DNA from: Ulota crispa
Lineage: Eukaryota; Streptophyta; Bryopsida; Orthotrichales; Orthotrichaceae
DNA: 64,000 bases
Direction of reading: 5' to 3'
NCBI GenBank assembly: GCA_963920765.1
Contig: OY987242.1
Location: forward strand, 10,814,789 to 10,878,788
Position numbers and translations under genes: made by a program. This document shows, in pieces, positions 12,314 to 25,706 of the stretch. The notes under the pieces were generated by a model. That model made no database searches, was not told where the DNA came from, and saw only the letters and a program-made list of their open reading frames with translations. Position 1 is the stretch's first letter; each line of letters starts with the position of its first letter.

Positions 12314-13622
12314 GTCACAGTATCTGTCATGCCATCCATTGTTTGTGAGGCCAATCAACTGTAAGATCAGGCTATAGTACTCATAGGTGTTCAAAGCATC
12401 CAGTAATAAGATACTATAGGATATTATGAGTTACATTCATATATTCAACCCGACTTCTCATGCATACGGAAAGTTGATATCTGCATTCATCACAAAGTAG
12501 ATTCTTTTGTTTGATTCTCAAAATTAGGTTTTTTGTATTGGTATGTTAACATTTGTACAATAAAGATCTTCAAAACTATTCCCTGTTCAAAAAGTGCAAG
12601 AATGTTTCACATCAAAAAATATCCCTTTGACTTGACCTCAAGACTTGAACTATTCAAATTTCTTTTAAAATCGAAACTTGAAATGGAAATCAATGGATTT
12701 CACAAAAGCTTTTTTCCTTCATGTTCATAATCTAGATTCTAGTTGTGGTGATTTTAAGAAAAAACTTTTTGTACTTATCTCAAACTTTATGAGCATAACA
12801 GTAGACCCAACCATGTGAAAATAAGTGAAAATGATAGTCATAATCTAAAACTTGAATCTTAAAGGTAGTCATTTATTTGCTGGCTTTAGCCTGGCTTTGC
12901 AAGCTACCTTGAAGTTTGAGTACGTACCTTCCTAAAAAGCTCGCAAACACTAAAAGGACAGCGTAGCTGCTTTTAGATAGCACTTGTTCACATTTTCAAA
13001 GGTCAAACAATACCCCTGGTCCTTAACAGGCTTAACAGGTTAAGCCATTTAAGCTATTTGTTACAGGCTTAATAGATTAAGCTATTTGTTATCGGCTCAG
13101 GTTTAAGATCCAGAGTTTGTCAGCAAATCGTTTAACAATTGACCTTTAGGCTTTACACTCACCTAATATAAGAGCATATAAAACTGAAGTAAGCTTACTA
13201 AATTTATAAATTGGAAAAAGCTGCTCCTACTGAACATAGTAAAACAAGACCCCCAATTGCCTGTATTCAAAGTTCCTCCGCCAATGGCTGATTTGAGTCA
13301 CTCACTTCCACAAGTTTTCCCACTTGCCAACCAATATTGAAGAGCTACATGCCCCAGACTTCTGCCTCAACAAGGTATCGGAAATGTTCAAGGTTCAATA
13401 ACCATATCACTTGAGCCAATTTGTGAAAACGCGGGATGTAACCCCCGGTTAATCTACACTTACATGTCATCAAAAGCTTCAACGAAGTGCTCAGCTGAAT
13501 GCACAATGGAGGTTTTGCACAAGTTCGTTCAGCAGCGGCTTCCTGAGCTCGGCACATCTCAGCGATTGATATATGTCGGTATATATTCTACCTTAAGAAA
13601 ATCTCACCCTGCAATGCACTCG
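12314..13622. other. Intergenic, 3' side of RPC6
   Basis: No gene seen; one plus frame at 12533-12730 has no recognisable domain. A short direct repetition of TTAAGCTATTTGTTA occurs near 13050 and 13078. The end nearest 13622 should contain the RPC6 3' untranslated region. Confidence 0.4.
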
Positions 13623-16600
13623 TTAGAATGCAAGCCAGTCGTTGAAGTAGACACATGTCTCTGGTGATATAAGACCACCGGGTGAACATTCGTGCAAAAC
13701 CTGCAAATCCAACAAACAAGCAGTTGAGGACACTAAAAACGTGAAGCGACCCGATCCCTGGCTCCTATAGAGACCCTCTGTACCAAAACCTCACTAATCA
13801 GACACTTGGTTGGACTTATGAGCAAGTGTCGAAAGCATGCCTTGGCTAAATGCCATTAATCTTTGAATAGACATAGAATTGACTTGTTTCAATTTTAGTA
13901 GTTTATAAACTCACAATTTGGAACTGCACTAAAACGTTCATCCATAGTGACAAAAATTTAGAGATAAAAAATAGATCTCAGCAGATTTGGCATTAGTATC
14001 CAAAGCCATCTTTCTAGAACTGTGTGTCGTATGCTAAAATGGTTATAGTGACGCAAATAGAATCCTCTACCTAATAAAAAGATTGTGGAGACTCTGACGA
14101 GCATAGACACGACTTCCAAAACTAGATCAAGCATCTAGATCGAATAATTGACTTACAGGACAGATGCCGCAAGGAATATTTGTAAGTGCTGACGTCTCGG
14201 GTATGCGTGATTTGGCAACCCTGTAGCATAAAGTTTCCTACAACCAGTTTTGCCATGTTAATGCATGTATGAGAATTTAAAAGTTCAAATCTTGCAACGA
14301 GGAGCTGGAACTCATTCTGATAGCCATGTTATAATTTAACGCTGCTCACCGAGGAAAACGTTGCGCCACCCATTGTCTCCTCAACATCTCCATCCAATAC
14401 AAGGGTGTCCATGATCTACACAAACAGAAAAGAAATTCACATAATTTTCTTTTAACGATTAACACTTTCCAAAATCAGCTATTTGCTCCCGAAGTGCACT
14501 TCCTATTTTTGGTTTTGAGCACTTGGAGGTTAGGTTATCCCACTTTAACCCCCCTGAGAGCCCACGTGGCCGAAACTGGCTGCTTTCACATCTATGGGTA
14601 TTGAGAAAAAGACTACGCATGTAACTTAGTGCAATGATAACCAAACAAAAATCCAAAAATGGGCAATTCCGTTAAATTAAGAACCGAAAACTATCAGCAA
14701 AGGAAGACCTAAAAGAACGAAAATGGACCAGATGCTCACCTGCTTGAACTCTTCTAACCCCAGCTCAACCTGAATAATACCAGACTTGCGAATAGCATCT
14801 GCAATTGCCTCCAAATCGGCTAATCCCTACATGCACACACATTCCGACCCTGCAATGAGATTCCAACCAGATGAGATAGCCCAAGAGTATGAACTGTCAA
14901 AGGATGCTGGGAAAGCAAAATAGAGTAAAGAGCTGACATCTTTATCTCTAGATCAAGTTCACACATGCTTGAAAGGAGCGGCAAGATATTCTCTAGACAT
15001 GCCTCTGATTTACGAAGAGAATTCACACCCAAATGAGGAAGTGAACACGGAAAAGTTGAAGAGATTTTAGAATATTACCTGCCTCATAATGAATTGCAAG
15101 CATTGCTGCTTAACGACGTCCACAAATTCTGCATCATAGTCTTGCTCCGTATACCAAGCACCACCAGTGACCTCCCGAGATGGCGTCAACTCGAAAAGCA
15201 TGTACACCTTACGATTCTTGTTCTGCAGCAACATGCAAGCTTTCAATGATTATTTGAAGTATAGTAGGCATCACAGAATTACAAGCTTTTAAGAGGAACA
15301 GGCCAACACCCGCACGATCAAATTCAAAGTTGGCATCTCAATAGGCATGTATAAAACATGTGTTCAATCTAGGACGATGATCCACATGATCCACATGATC
15401 CACTGCTGAGGTTTCCACAAAAAACATGAGACCCAGTGCCAACCTTTAGGTCCTTCGGGAGTTAACGATTTTAAGCAATTTTGAGTAAGCCACGAAGAGA
15501 CTTTTCTTTTATCCAATTCTATGTGTTTTTCGATCTACTCATAAGACATTCTTCAGTAATTTTGGAAATGTAAAGTCTGGCCATATCTGAATTAAATTTC
15601 ACAATACGATCAATTGAACTGGTCGTTTATAATCATGAATCCTTGGTCCTTTGGGGGTTAATGGATAGTCGGATGGACAATGGAATCGTACCGTAACAGT
15701 CTTCACGGCTTTAACCAAGCTTCGGCCCTCCAAATTCTTCAAGGCCTTCTTGATTTGCGGCTGTTGCAAGTTCGTTCTTTTTCTCAAGTCCGCAGTCCAT
15801 ATACCTGCAAGGAGGGAACTATGGTTAATACATCTTACAAAATTAGGCCAACGCACTTGTATCGCCTTCTACAGTACACGCAATTTGATTTAAAATGATG
15901 TGGGCTTGCGAAAGATTAAATGATCAAGCGGAGAATCACAGCCTTTTCGTCATTTCAAAACTCTCAGTAAATACCTTGATTTGCAGCTGCTTTAATAGAT
16001 TGATACACCAGCATGTCTTCTGAAGTCAGATCTTTGAACCTGCACACCTACACAAGTAAGCCATATACAAGCAGTACACTCGTAAATGGGAAAACCCTAA
16101 ACCCTAAACCTAAAACCGTACATCACTTCCGACTCGTTCTCTATAATGGAGTTGTTCATACGTGACTCCCCGTTTCAAAAGATTTCACCAAAGAAAAATC
16201 AACTTATCACATGCCTCGACAACGAAAAACTTACTTCACAGCCACTTCGGTGCTTCGCTCCTTGTACACAATATTGTCCCCCTGAGTAAACATTGCCAAC
16301 TTTTGCTGCAACACAGACGATTTAAGTCCACTTCAGAAACAACAATACTGGTGCGTTGCGATGATCAAAAAGGTCTTTCCTTCAGTAAACCCTAATCACA
16401 ACATTCTTGAGGAGCTCCTAGAACACCTCGGAAACCCAATCCAGATTCATTTTCGAACAATCTTTGTTTGCAAAGGCAGGTATGGCTCACATTTAAATTC
16501 TTTATTTCCTTTTCGTCTGATCCAAGGTCAGCATATCTGCATGTGAGTTCATTTGTATGCATGGCAACGAAGTAAATCGCTTCAAAAGTGAGCTAGTTCT

Positions 16601-17154
16601 TTAGTAATTAAGTACTCCAGATTAAATGTTTTTCGTGCTACAAAGAATAGTAGACAGGTTATATACTACTGTAGATTGTCGACGCTCTAACCCAAGCCAA
16701 TACACAGCTACAGTAAAAAAAAGCAGCAAAATTTCCTTAATACCTTAGACAGCAACAAGTTGATTGCTTCGCTCAAGAGCTTCACATCAGGAATTTCTTC
16801 GTCCAATACTTTCTGAGGTAATCCCTGCACATCTTCCAACACTCGATCACCATCTCAATTCGAATCCATCTAAACAAAAGCTTCAGCTAAGGACAATAAA
16901 TCCGCCCAGACAGCAAACCACCGTTTGACACGCTCCTCCAACCTACTCCTCCAATTGATCACCAAAAACCTAAACAACTGCTTCTCCTAATTTTCCTGGA
17001 AACAAACCACAATGCAGATTGAAACAAATTCAAACAAGTTGAAAGAGAGGAGTGCGGAATTGGACAGTACATCGGGATGCGCACGACATAGGTCCAACAG
17101 TTTGTTGATGGTAAGACCCAATCCAGCCGATGCAGCCGATGAAGTCGATGCCAT
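13623..17154 (-). CDS. RPC6: RNA polymerase III subunit RPC6 (RPC34/RPC39), 10 exons
   Basis: Exons: 17154-17071, 16824-16744, 16305-16235, 16039-15975, 15804-15692, 15222-15079, 14826-14740, 14415-14350, 14237-14157, 13700-13623. All introns have GT..AG borders and the joined frame is 290 codons (289 aa). RPC6 belongs to the Pol III-specific trimer that contacts TFIIIB and helps open the promoter, so it acts in the nucleus in tRNA, 5S and U6 synthesis. The first winged helix reads LDLCRAHPDGLPQKVLDEEI then AINLLLSK; the second lies around KDLTSEDMLVYQSIK, GIWTADLRKRTNL and LVKAVKTV. The middle holds FELTPSREVTGGAWYTE, typical of the family. The C-terminus holds CGICP then HECSPGGLISPETC and FNDWLAF, placing Cys 260, 263, 269 and 280 with the CX2CX5CX10C spacing of human RPC39, where these bind an iron-sulfur cluster. 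Nothing is broken. Introns 5 and 7 carry TTAA-element relics. Confidence 0.95.
14549..14671. mobile_element. Short TTAA-flanked relic in RPC6 intron 7
   Basis: TTAA at 14545-14548 is followed by CCCCCCTGAGAGCCC, and the other side ends CCGTTAA (14669-14675), like the La-intron element at 30653-30896. The ends are only weakly inverted, so this may be an eroded or internally deleted copy. Confidence 0.35.
15443..15657. mobile_element. TTAA-element relic in RPC6 intron 5
   Basis: The right end reads TCCTTGGTCCTTTGGGGGTT with TTAA at 15658-15661; the left end is degraded (ACCTTTAGGTCC). The interior resembles the La intron element at 30653 (GCAATTTTGAGTAAG versus GCAGCTTTGAGTAGG, then ACTTTTCTTTT). 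Confidence 0.55.
16092..16110. repeat. Telomere-like CCCTAAA tract (telo-box) in RPC6 intron 3
   Basis: AAACCCTAAACCCTAAACC is just over two units of the plant telomere motif. In plants such telo-boxes are common near promoters and first introns of growth and translation genes; here it is too short to be a telomere relic. Confidence 0.55.
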
Positions 17155-17422
17155 GTTGCTCTCTTTTCAATTGCACCACAAAGGAGTCGTTTCGCGGACG
17201 TAATTCCCAGAGCACCCAAATACTCTCACTGTCCCCAAGCTTTGGCTTTGGCTTCTGCTTCTGCTTCTACCGAAGCTCGTGTCGTCCATCCACCCAAGCA
17301 GGCCAGCTACACATTTCCAACTGCACAACCATACCGACACCACCTCTTCTTCTTAGTTACTCCACCATGTGTGGGTTTGGGCGAAGAGCTTCCACCCCGC
17401 AACTCAAACTGCGTCAAACCAC
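17155..17422 (-). promoter_or_regulatory. Probable RPC6 promoter and 5' untranslated region
   Basis: This is the only unique sequence between the RPC6 start codon and the element block that begins at 17423. It is GC-richer than the surrounding DNA and has a run of related GCTTTGGCTTCTGCTTCTG units around 17240. I see no clear TATA box. The boundary is inferred. Confidence 0.35.
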
Positions 17423-17816
17423 TAAGGCCGATTTCACACTATGACCGGCCAAGCCAAGTCGAGAGGCTGTCAAATTGAGTGGCCAAACTTTACTGAGAGG
17501 TGAACAAAGGTGAAGAAAGTCAAGAAAATCTGCTAAAAATAGACAATAAATGCTGAAATTGATAGCAATAAATGTTGAAACTGATGGTCTCTCGCATTTA
17601 GTTTGGGTCTTCATTTTTGCTAAACCCAAACTCCCCTTTGAGAGACCGTCAACCTTGAATGATAAAGTGCTGCCACGTAAGCAAATATGGGATGATGGCC
17701 TTTGGAATTTGGCCTCTACTGTGAAAGGTTGAGCGGTTGGACTCTTGATTTCATGCAATCTGATTGGTGCAAACCGACGGCCTCTCAACCTTCAATCATA
17801 GTGTGAAGCCACCTTA
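17423..17816. mobile_element. TAAGG-ended element, TTCACACTAT family, copy 1 (394 bp)
   Basis: Left end TAAGGCCGATTTCACACTAT; right end ATAGTGTGAAGCCACCTTA, its inverted counterpart. A longer relative in inverse orientation is at 48692-49340. Internal phrases shared by both include AAGTCGAGAGGC. Non-coding. Confidence 0.8.
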
Positions 17817-18142
17817 GGTCCGGTTCAAACTAGCAACCGACCGAGACACGGAAATCGGCACTTCGTTTGATGTTTTGCCCGATAGAAACTTTTCCATGTA
17901 ATCGCGTGTCATCCAAGAGTGTGCCTCTGCTGGACAAGTTTGGTACCACCCTTGGAGCATGCCCCAAATCTTCACTATCTTGGCTGCTGACGTGGCTATA
18001 TAGAGTAGTCCTCACGGTGGTGAAGATGGATGTAAAAGTACCGGACAAACCTGTAGTCTGAACCTAATAGCAGAGAAAAGCCAAATTTCAACCAATCACA
18101 TTTGAGAAATTTTTGGCCAGTCGCTAGTCTGAACCGGGCTTT
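17816..18142. mobile_element. CCGGTTCAAACTAGC element, copy upstream of RPC6
   Basis: Inverted termini GGTCCGGTTCAAACTAGC and the complement of AAAGCCCGGTTCAGACTAGC. It is the inverse-orientation relative of 32171-32518 upstream of La, similar along its length (for example CCAAATTTCAACCAATCA, and CTTGGATGACACGCG on the opposite strand). Abuts the preceding element without spacer. Confidence 0.82.
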
Positions 18143-18172
18143 AAAAGGTAGCAGGCTTGTAAACCGACCATC

Positions 18173-18489
18173 TAAGGTAGCAGCACCCATAAGCACCACT
18201 ATCCCCATAACCATCACCTCCAAAGTTTGGAGAATCTAAAGAAGTGAATAATTGTAATTACAAGGATGTATAACATGTAAACATGAAACCTTAGTGTTGG
18301 TATTAGGTGCAATTGCAAGTGACTTTTTTAAAATTCACAACTTATTCTCACATTATCCAAATAATACATTGGAAAGTGCAAAATTATCATATTTCTCTTG
18401 CTACTAGGATCTTATAATTTGCTAGATTTTTATTAATAATCATCATGTTCAAAACCCTTAATTTGACAGTTATGGGTGCTCCTACCTTA
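18173..18489. mobile_element. TAAGGTAG-ended element (317 bp), copy 1
   Basis: Left end TAAGGTAGCAGCACCCATAA; right end TTATGGGTGCTCCTACCTTA, a 20-base inverted repeat with few mismatches. An inverse copy lies at 57740-58053 (shared phrases include AATTTGACAGTTATGGG on one strand and ACAACTTATTCTCACATTAT). Non-coding. Confidence 0.82.
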
Positions 18490-18874
18490 AGGGTTGAAAC
18501 TAAATTTGGGGAGATGAACTTGAAATATTTTTCAATAAATTTTCCTAGAAAGACAAGAGGAATTGACATCTAATCCAAGTTGATTCATATTTTTTGGAGC
18601 TTTGTGAAATTAGTTATGAAACTTTGAAGTGGAAGGTTGTAGGACTCTATAAATAGTGTACCTCCTCAAATGTACACTGCTTGTACATTGTTGAAGTCTA
18701 TGAAAAACAACATGTGCAAATGGAGTACATTTGAGAAAGTGGGCAATTTTAGATCTTGAGCTCTTTCAGAACCTTCCACCTTACTACAAACTTCCAAAAG
18801 TTATATTCACCTTGGATAGGAAAACATGAATAGATTAATCCTTGTGTGCAGAGTCATCCTTAATATTTGTTAAT

Positions 18875-19184
18875 AGGGAAAATTTCATGGATACCCCTGA
18901 AGTTTGCAATATTTACATAGATATCCTTGCTTTTTCAAAAATTACACAAATACCCTCAAACTAAAACTTTTCAAGTGTTTGTTTTGTTGCGCATGCCACT
19001 TTCCTAGCCTTCTTCATTTGTGCGCACGTTGTTTCCTTTCTTCAACATTGGTCATGAAGGAAGTACAAGCACAACAAATAAATGCCTGAAATTTATGATT
19101 CAAGGGTATATGTGTAATTTTTGAAATAGCAAGGTTATCTATGTAAATATTGCAAACTTTAGGGGTGCCCATGAAATTTTCCCT
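18875..19184. mobile_element. 310-bp foldback element, GGGAAAATTTCATGG family, copy 1
   Basis: Nearly the whole element is an inverted repeat: AGGGAAAATTTCATGG at the left and CCCATGAAATTTTCCCT at the right, with arms of about 75 bases or more. Related copies are at 26341-26648 and 53542-53853. Confidence 0.88.
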
Positions 19185-22100
19185 AGGTAATACTAGCCAT
19201 TGGTGCTTGCTACACTATGCATTCACCATTGGAATTTTATTAGAATTTTCATATGTTAGATAGAATGCAAAGTAAAAAATTCAATAAGTCTTCTAATTGT
19301 AACTATATGATAACATCACAAAGATTGGAGATGATATTACAAAGGTCAAGATGAGATATTATAGAAGTCATTGTGATTTAATTTTAGTAGTGCAATTGGT
19401 CTTTTTCATCCAAAATCTTGGCGCTCTAGAGAGGGCAAGTAAATTACATCCATTTTTCACCCACTTTTTAATATTTGTTGTTAAAGTTGTTAATATGAAA
19501 ATGATGTAGGATTTTGGACAATGTGCAGGGAGAACCAGTATTTAGAGCATTCTTAACCAGGTAAAATGCAAAAAATCTGGTGAACTCTAAAACCACAAGA
19601 AAAAAATTGGTCAACTATTCAAAAAATGTAATTTTACATTACAAACATAAGAAATGTCTAGTGCAGGCTCTTGAAATTCTTGTTGAAAATGAAAAATGCT
19701 AAATAGTAACTAGTATTTGCTCCCCCAAAAAAGGGCTTGGTATATTGCACATTTGTGTTTGTGGGATCAAGGTGGAATTAAAAGATGAGGTTTGTCTATG
19801 TACAAGGATTCTAGTAAAAAATTGCACCTATTTTAGGGTTGGTTAATTTTATCCCTTACCTTAATTCATGACTAAGGGCATCGGAAAGACAATGGATGGG
19901 ATTGCAAATAGGTCATTCTTATGCCGTTATTTACCCAATGATTTTCCAATTTCAGTAATAGGTTGAATTTGCCCACTCTTGTAACAATTTTAGGCATTGT
20001 AAATTGACTAACCTTCTGCACTTGTGCCATGGTGGAGTGATGGAAGCTCTTGCAGAGAAGGTGAAAATTACTATAGAGAAGTTAGTGTGGCATTTGAGCA
20101 AACACTACATGAGAAGTCCTAGGGCACTAAGATACAAGAAAATTTGTTATGTGAGAAGGTTGTTTTGACACAACCTTGTCTTGGTTTTGCATTGTAGTGA
20201 TTTGATTGAGACTCTAAAAATTCCTTAAATTCCCACACAACCAATCCCATCAATTAAAATGACAATACAATCTTGTCCACTATCTTAGGTTATCGATGCT
20301 CTAAATTATAATTTTTGAATCTAAATGTGAATTCAAAATACCCAAATTCAATCTCCTGGTGTCAAATTTCTAAAATCTGATATTTGTTTAAGTGAAAAAG
20401 CTGAAGTTTTCCACCCTGGTCCCACATGTATGTGCAGAATACCAAGCCTTCTGTAATAGCCCGGGTGCATTTGACATTAATCTAAAATATACTTGCAAGA
20501 GCTGATTTCCTTTTTGGACGGGCAAGGCTCCTTGATCACGTTTTCTACAGAAATTAAAATTAAGTAAAAGATTCACTCACTTTAATTGACATAATTTTGG
20601 ACTACAAATAACCTATTTAAGAACTTTACGAGAAAAAAAAAGAATTTATCAACCAAGGTGCCCTAAAATTTTCCAACTTTAACTGTTTACTCTTTGCAGT
20701 AAATTTGTCTTAGGAATGCCCTTAAAACAAAGGCAGTTCTAGTACACACCACCACATAAAAAACGAAGTAAACATTTTGCATGATAAAGCTAACTAAAAA
20801 TTAATAGTGCAAATACAAAAAATAATCACCACATTATTAACCTTTACTAATCAACAACTAATCAACAAAAGGTGTACTGTTTTCCTAGACAGAAAATTAA
20901 ATGAAACATTTTTGCTACAAAAGTGTCCAATTGACAACACTTTATCTATGCATTTGTTATTGCTAAGCATTAATTTAGTATATACATGACATTTTCAAAC
21001 TTGATGGTTTGAACTTAAAAGTTGGAAACTTGAACTTTGTAAGAAATCACAATTTTTTTTTGGAAAACTAGGAAACCAACTGCATTCATTTGATGTTGGA
21101 TACAATAACATCCTTAAACATGTTTTTAAAGTATTATAGTTACTACTTATCTTAAATGCAAGTGTTCAATTGGCAAAACTATCTTATTTGCATTTGGTCA
21201 ATCCAATTGGCTTCTCACTACATTTAAACAAATTCAGTTTGTAAAAAAGTTCTATTTTGATTGATTGCATGGCATGTTCAAGAATAGGTATGACTTATAT
21301 ATCTACTTTAAAACTTATCATGTAAAATATGGACCTTCTCTATCCCGAAGCATCCATAAATCTCTCCATGTTTTATGTGTGCATCCCAGTATTTTGCATG
21401 TATGTTTTGAATTGAATATCTCTCCTTGTGTTTTACAAATATCTTTTGATGTTTTGCAAACAAAAGGGGTTTTTAAGTGACAACTTATAAACATAAATAG
21501 TTCATAAGTAGTTTAAAATGGCATATATTGCTTTGTGTTCTAAACACCATGTTTGGCATTCTTAGAAGAACTGTGTGTTCCTGCAAGAAAACCAATATTG
21601 CCTCAGCATAAATCCACTTATTTTAGACTTCTTTGAGACATGTTTTTGATAGAAGAAAGAGGACCTCATGATGTGTTTTGGTCATCAAGTTTAAGAAAAA
21701 TCAGGTCTTATTTGATCTGTTACCCTGGAATATGTACTGAAGATGTTGAGAGCCACCGTAGAAAAGTAATCCATTGACTCAGATGGATTAGAAATCATAG
21801 GATCTCAGATACGCTACTCCTCGTCTTTTTTCCTAAACAAACATCCAAATCACATCTGGACTCAAAAATCTATTACAAGATGCCAAACAAACAATTTCCA
21901 CAACCTCACGTTATGCATTGCATGTTTTGTTTTCTACAATTAATGCTTGGAAATCCGTGGCTTGACAGCAAAAGCAAAAAGTATATATTTCAAAACAATG
22001 ATTTTTTTAATCTCTGGATCTCTCTAACTTAATTTCCGGGGCTTCCAAAAAGAACGGGCTTGCCTGAATTGTTATTGCAATGCAACAAAGTTAGGGGCAA

Positions 22101-22368
22101 ATTTTATCATGGAAATAATTTTATAGAAGAATGGCATCAAAGAGGAGATGAAAAAAAATTGAATGCTCTTTGAACTTTGTCAAGTTCCTTGTTATCATGT
22201 GCCTAAGCAACTTCTTATGACACAACAAAATGTGACAATGAGAACTGAAAGCAGTGATGTTTATCAAGATTTAACATTAACATTGACTATTATCACCATC
22301 CTTCATGCAAACAATTAAAAACCTATCCAATATGACATTGAATTAAATGAATGATATCATGACTGCAA
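19185..22368. other. Intergenic, 3' side of COQ10
   Basis: AT-rich spacer with no supported gene. A minus frame at 20576-20388 has exon-like borders (CTGTAG before it, CAAGTATAT inside) and may be an untranslated or captured exon, but no domain is recognisable. No repeat copy was noticed elsewhere in the window. Confidence 0.4.
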
Positions 22369-24542
22369 CTACCTCATTGTGGTTTCCAAAGAAGGACCAT
22401 ACACAACTTTACAACGGTCTTCAAAAGAGCCCACAAGTTGAGCTTGAACTTCACTAAAAAATAAGTGTGCCACCTACATTTGATATATTATCATATTAAA
22501 CTTAGCAACTTAAAAAGGAAATCAACAACAATACAATAAGAATGAATGGAATATTACACATGCTAGTGCTTAAAGAGAAATTCTATCACATGATTTCACC
22601 AATTATTTTCAATACCTAATCTAGAGTTGCAATTCTTCTCTTAAACATCATAAAACGAAAACAAATATCCTAAATGCAGATTCTAAATAGAAACATACAT
22701 TGATGCACAATCAGGTGCAGCAAATTTATAGAGGCACCAACTATAAACAATTGCTTTAATTAAATGTAACTAAAAGTTGAAATTGCAAACCTGTCTGTAC
22801 AGCACTGATTTAAATTGAAAATCAACCATAAAATGGAGATGACAGGAATTTGGAGAAGGGCCAGGCTTGAAATGCCACTCGTTGTTTAAGTGATCGAACA
22901 AAGCACTATTTGAAACACTTGACTGATTAACAACATGTCCACACAACTTCAAAAGTTAGTTGTTTCACAAAATGAGCATTCGATCAATCCAACCAACCAA
23001 TACATACTAAAAAAAATCTTAACTTCTGCAAACAATTCCTTCAAGAAAACACAACTTTTATTCTAAATCTCAATGGACCAATGATGTAAAAATAATCAAC
23101 CCAATTGACGCCATTTTAAAAATAGTAATTTTGATGAGCCTAATCATATACCATTAGGAGCGTAGAAGAATATTATATACAATTGTTTCAAACCATACAT
23201 AAACCAAAAGTAAGAAACTTCAAATATGATTAATTCAACACAACTACATTAGGTACTAATATCATATTAGGAAAATTGGGAAAAAAGGGGGGATCATTTT
23301 GTACTCCACCTTAATCTTACATATAATAAATATAGGCATAGCTGTAGCTCAAAATTATAATTATTTAAAATTCTTGGAGGTAATCACTCAACCTTCCCTA
23401 TTGTACAAGAAAATGCACATCTGATTTTTTGTGAACGTGCTAAATTGTACATAATGACAAAAATAATGAAAATCTCAAAATGTATTGTTTTTCCCAATTT
23501 ACCTAAAATGGTGTTAGTATGCTTTGGAGCTCTATGTCGTACTTTGAATGGACCAACTGACCACTTCTACACCACTCAAAGAAATGATGGGACAACACCT
23601 TGATGAGATTCGGTGGCTTGAACTCAACATGAGAGGTATATTTTTCAACGAACATCTTAAATCCAATCTCTAGTTCAGCATCCATTTTATTTTCTTTGCG
23701 CGTCAATACTTTTGACTTGAGACACCAAGGCACAAATTCTTCATATAAATCAATACATGCAACCACATCATAAACTTGCTCTAATGTGTACCTGCAAACC
23801 ATCCAATTTGAAACATCATCAATGAAAAAAAGTACCACATTTAAAAAAAGATATATACACACACGTTTTACAATTAACACATTAAAAAAATACATAGAAC
23901 CTTCTCTATTTAAATTTATTGACATTTTTAATTCTGAAATCAACACTTCCTACCCTTACAATGTTTGACCAAAAAACCAAAAATTTATGGCTTGAAAATA
24001 ACCAGTATGTATGATTGTACTATTGAAATTACAATCTAAATGGGGTGAACTTTTTGCTACTTGAATATGTAATGTAAATAGGTAAATTTAATTGAATAGG
24101 AGAGTTTTCCCACACCACCTACTTAAAATTCATACTTGTATTTTGTTTGACTAAATCACCTACCAAATACTTTGCTTTTTAAAATCTCAATATTCATCCT
24201 TAAGTCAAGTTGCACAAATCCATTAAAATGAAATATTCAAGATTAGTACCCAAATATACGATTCTCTTCAAAACGTTTTGTTAATCCATTATCTTCATCT
24301 CCTGTTCCAACACTCAAAAACCTTTGTTCTTGTTGGTGTTGGCCACTCCAAACCATTGTAGTTGGCAATTGCCTCATTATCAACAACCCGTGATTTTTTC
24401 TTTCATTTGAAAATTTCTTAGCCCTTCTTTTGGCACAATAACCTTGTGGTTGACGATTGACATAGTGTGGTTGAATCCGATTATTCAACAACTTCCCTAT
24501 GGACCTCATTGCCAATCTATATTTCCAAGTGGATGCATTCAT
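22369..24542 (-). CDS. COQ10: Coenzyme Q-binding protein COQ10 (START-like), 4 exons
   Basis: Exons: 24542-24250, 23791-23599, 22922-22791, 22473-22369; GT..AG borders, 241 codons joined (240 aa). COQ10 proteins are mitochondrial lipid-binding proteins of the polyketide-cyclase/START fold that bind ubiquinone and are needed for normal respiration and CoQ synthesis. The first 90 residues are rich in Arg, Lys, Asn and Ser, fitting a mitochondrial import signal. The fold begins at FEENRIFGYTLEQVYDVVA and continues with DLYEEFVPWC, DAELEIGFKMFVEKYTSHVE, ALFDHLNNEWHFKPGPSP, LHFMVDFQFKSVLYRQ and FEDRCKVVYGPSLE, which is the family order from start to end. Exon 1 stays open upstream to a GTG but 24542 is the first ATG. 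A non-coding leader exon may lie near 27898-28172. Nothing is broken. Confidence 0.93.
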
Positions 24543-25563
24543 TATCACTCTCCTTTGTTGATGATATCATTGTTGATTCTTTTTGTCAATGCTGTCAAAT
24601 CCTTCTCCTTAAATTACTCTTTTCCAAACCCAAGTACTCCAAGACCCCTAAAATGACACTAAAAACTATCTTGCGATTAAACATACTTGTCTATTGTGAA
24701 GAGAACATAATTCCAAACTGTAAAGTTAAACAGGTTTTGAGTTTAGTGGAAGCTCCACCAAGGCTTGTTGTATGAATCTACAACCATCCAATTGTGTCCA
24801 TCGATTTACTCAAAGAGCAAGGTGTACATTCCTTGATATTATCAAATGACCTGTTGTGAAGAGATTTAAAAACTACCTTGTGTGAATTTTGACATCAAAA
24901 TATATAGAATAGGAATACACGCAAGAGAGTGGGTTTTGCACAAGTTGAGCCACTGTAATTGAAACTACAGTAAAACACTTCCCTTCATGTATATTAATCA
25001 CTGTAACAAGAAAATGATAAACAAAAATTAGGTTTAATTTTAATTTATATTCTACCAAAACTATAGTAAATTTTACAATATAAGCTTTACTATACATCAG
25101 AGCAAATGTTGATGACAATGTTCTAAGACAAAAGGTTAGCATCCATTACCAACATAAGTTACTAACAACATGAATTGCGATTTCCTCTTTGCCCATCTCT
25201 CCACATGCTATGTCAGAAATAAGATTGTCAGTTGGCAATTAATTTTGTCATCAATGGCGTACATCCTAGAACACGGATATGTACACCACTTGTACATACA
25301 TGAGGAACAATTATTGAATGGATGGTAGTGAACGTGTTTACCTTATTGACTTAACATCCTTAACAATAATTTTCACTTGTTCCATTTGCAACTCACACTT
25401 AAAGACAAATGTTCCAAGTCCACCATGCTTTTTTATCCGCACATTTAAAAATACACTCAAATATATCATTCAAATAGTAGTCAACTTATCCAATGAAAAG
25501 TGTCATTTGTCAAACTTCCATTCATTAAAGTTGAAGGTGCCTTGTTTTTAAACTACTTAAAAT
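24543..25563. other. 5' flank or leader intron of COQ10
   Basis: AT-rich; small open frames only. If the candidate leader exon at 27898-28172 is real, this is part of a 3.3-kb first intron; otherwise it is promoter DNA. Confidence 0.3.
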
Positions 25564-25706
25564 AGTAGGGGACAAAAAGATCCATTCTTCACTCAATCAA
25601 TGCTTCACTAAAGTCTAAACATTAGGAAAAACATGGGACCCCAATAAGGCCCTGAGTTTGGGGGGTCCTTAACCATGGGAACCTAATTCCCAATAAAATC
25701 ATGCGC

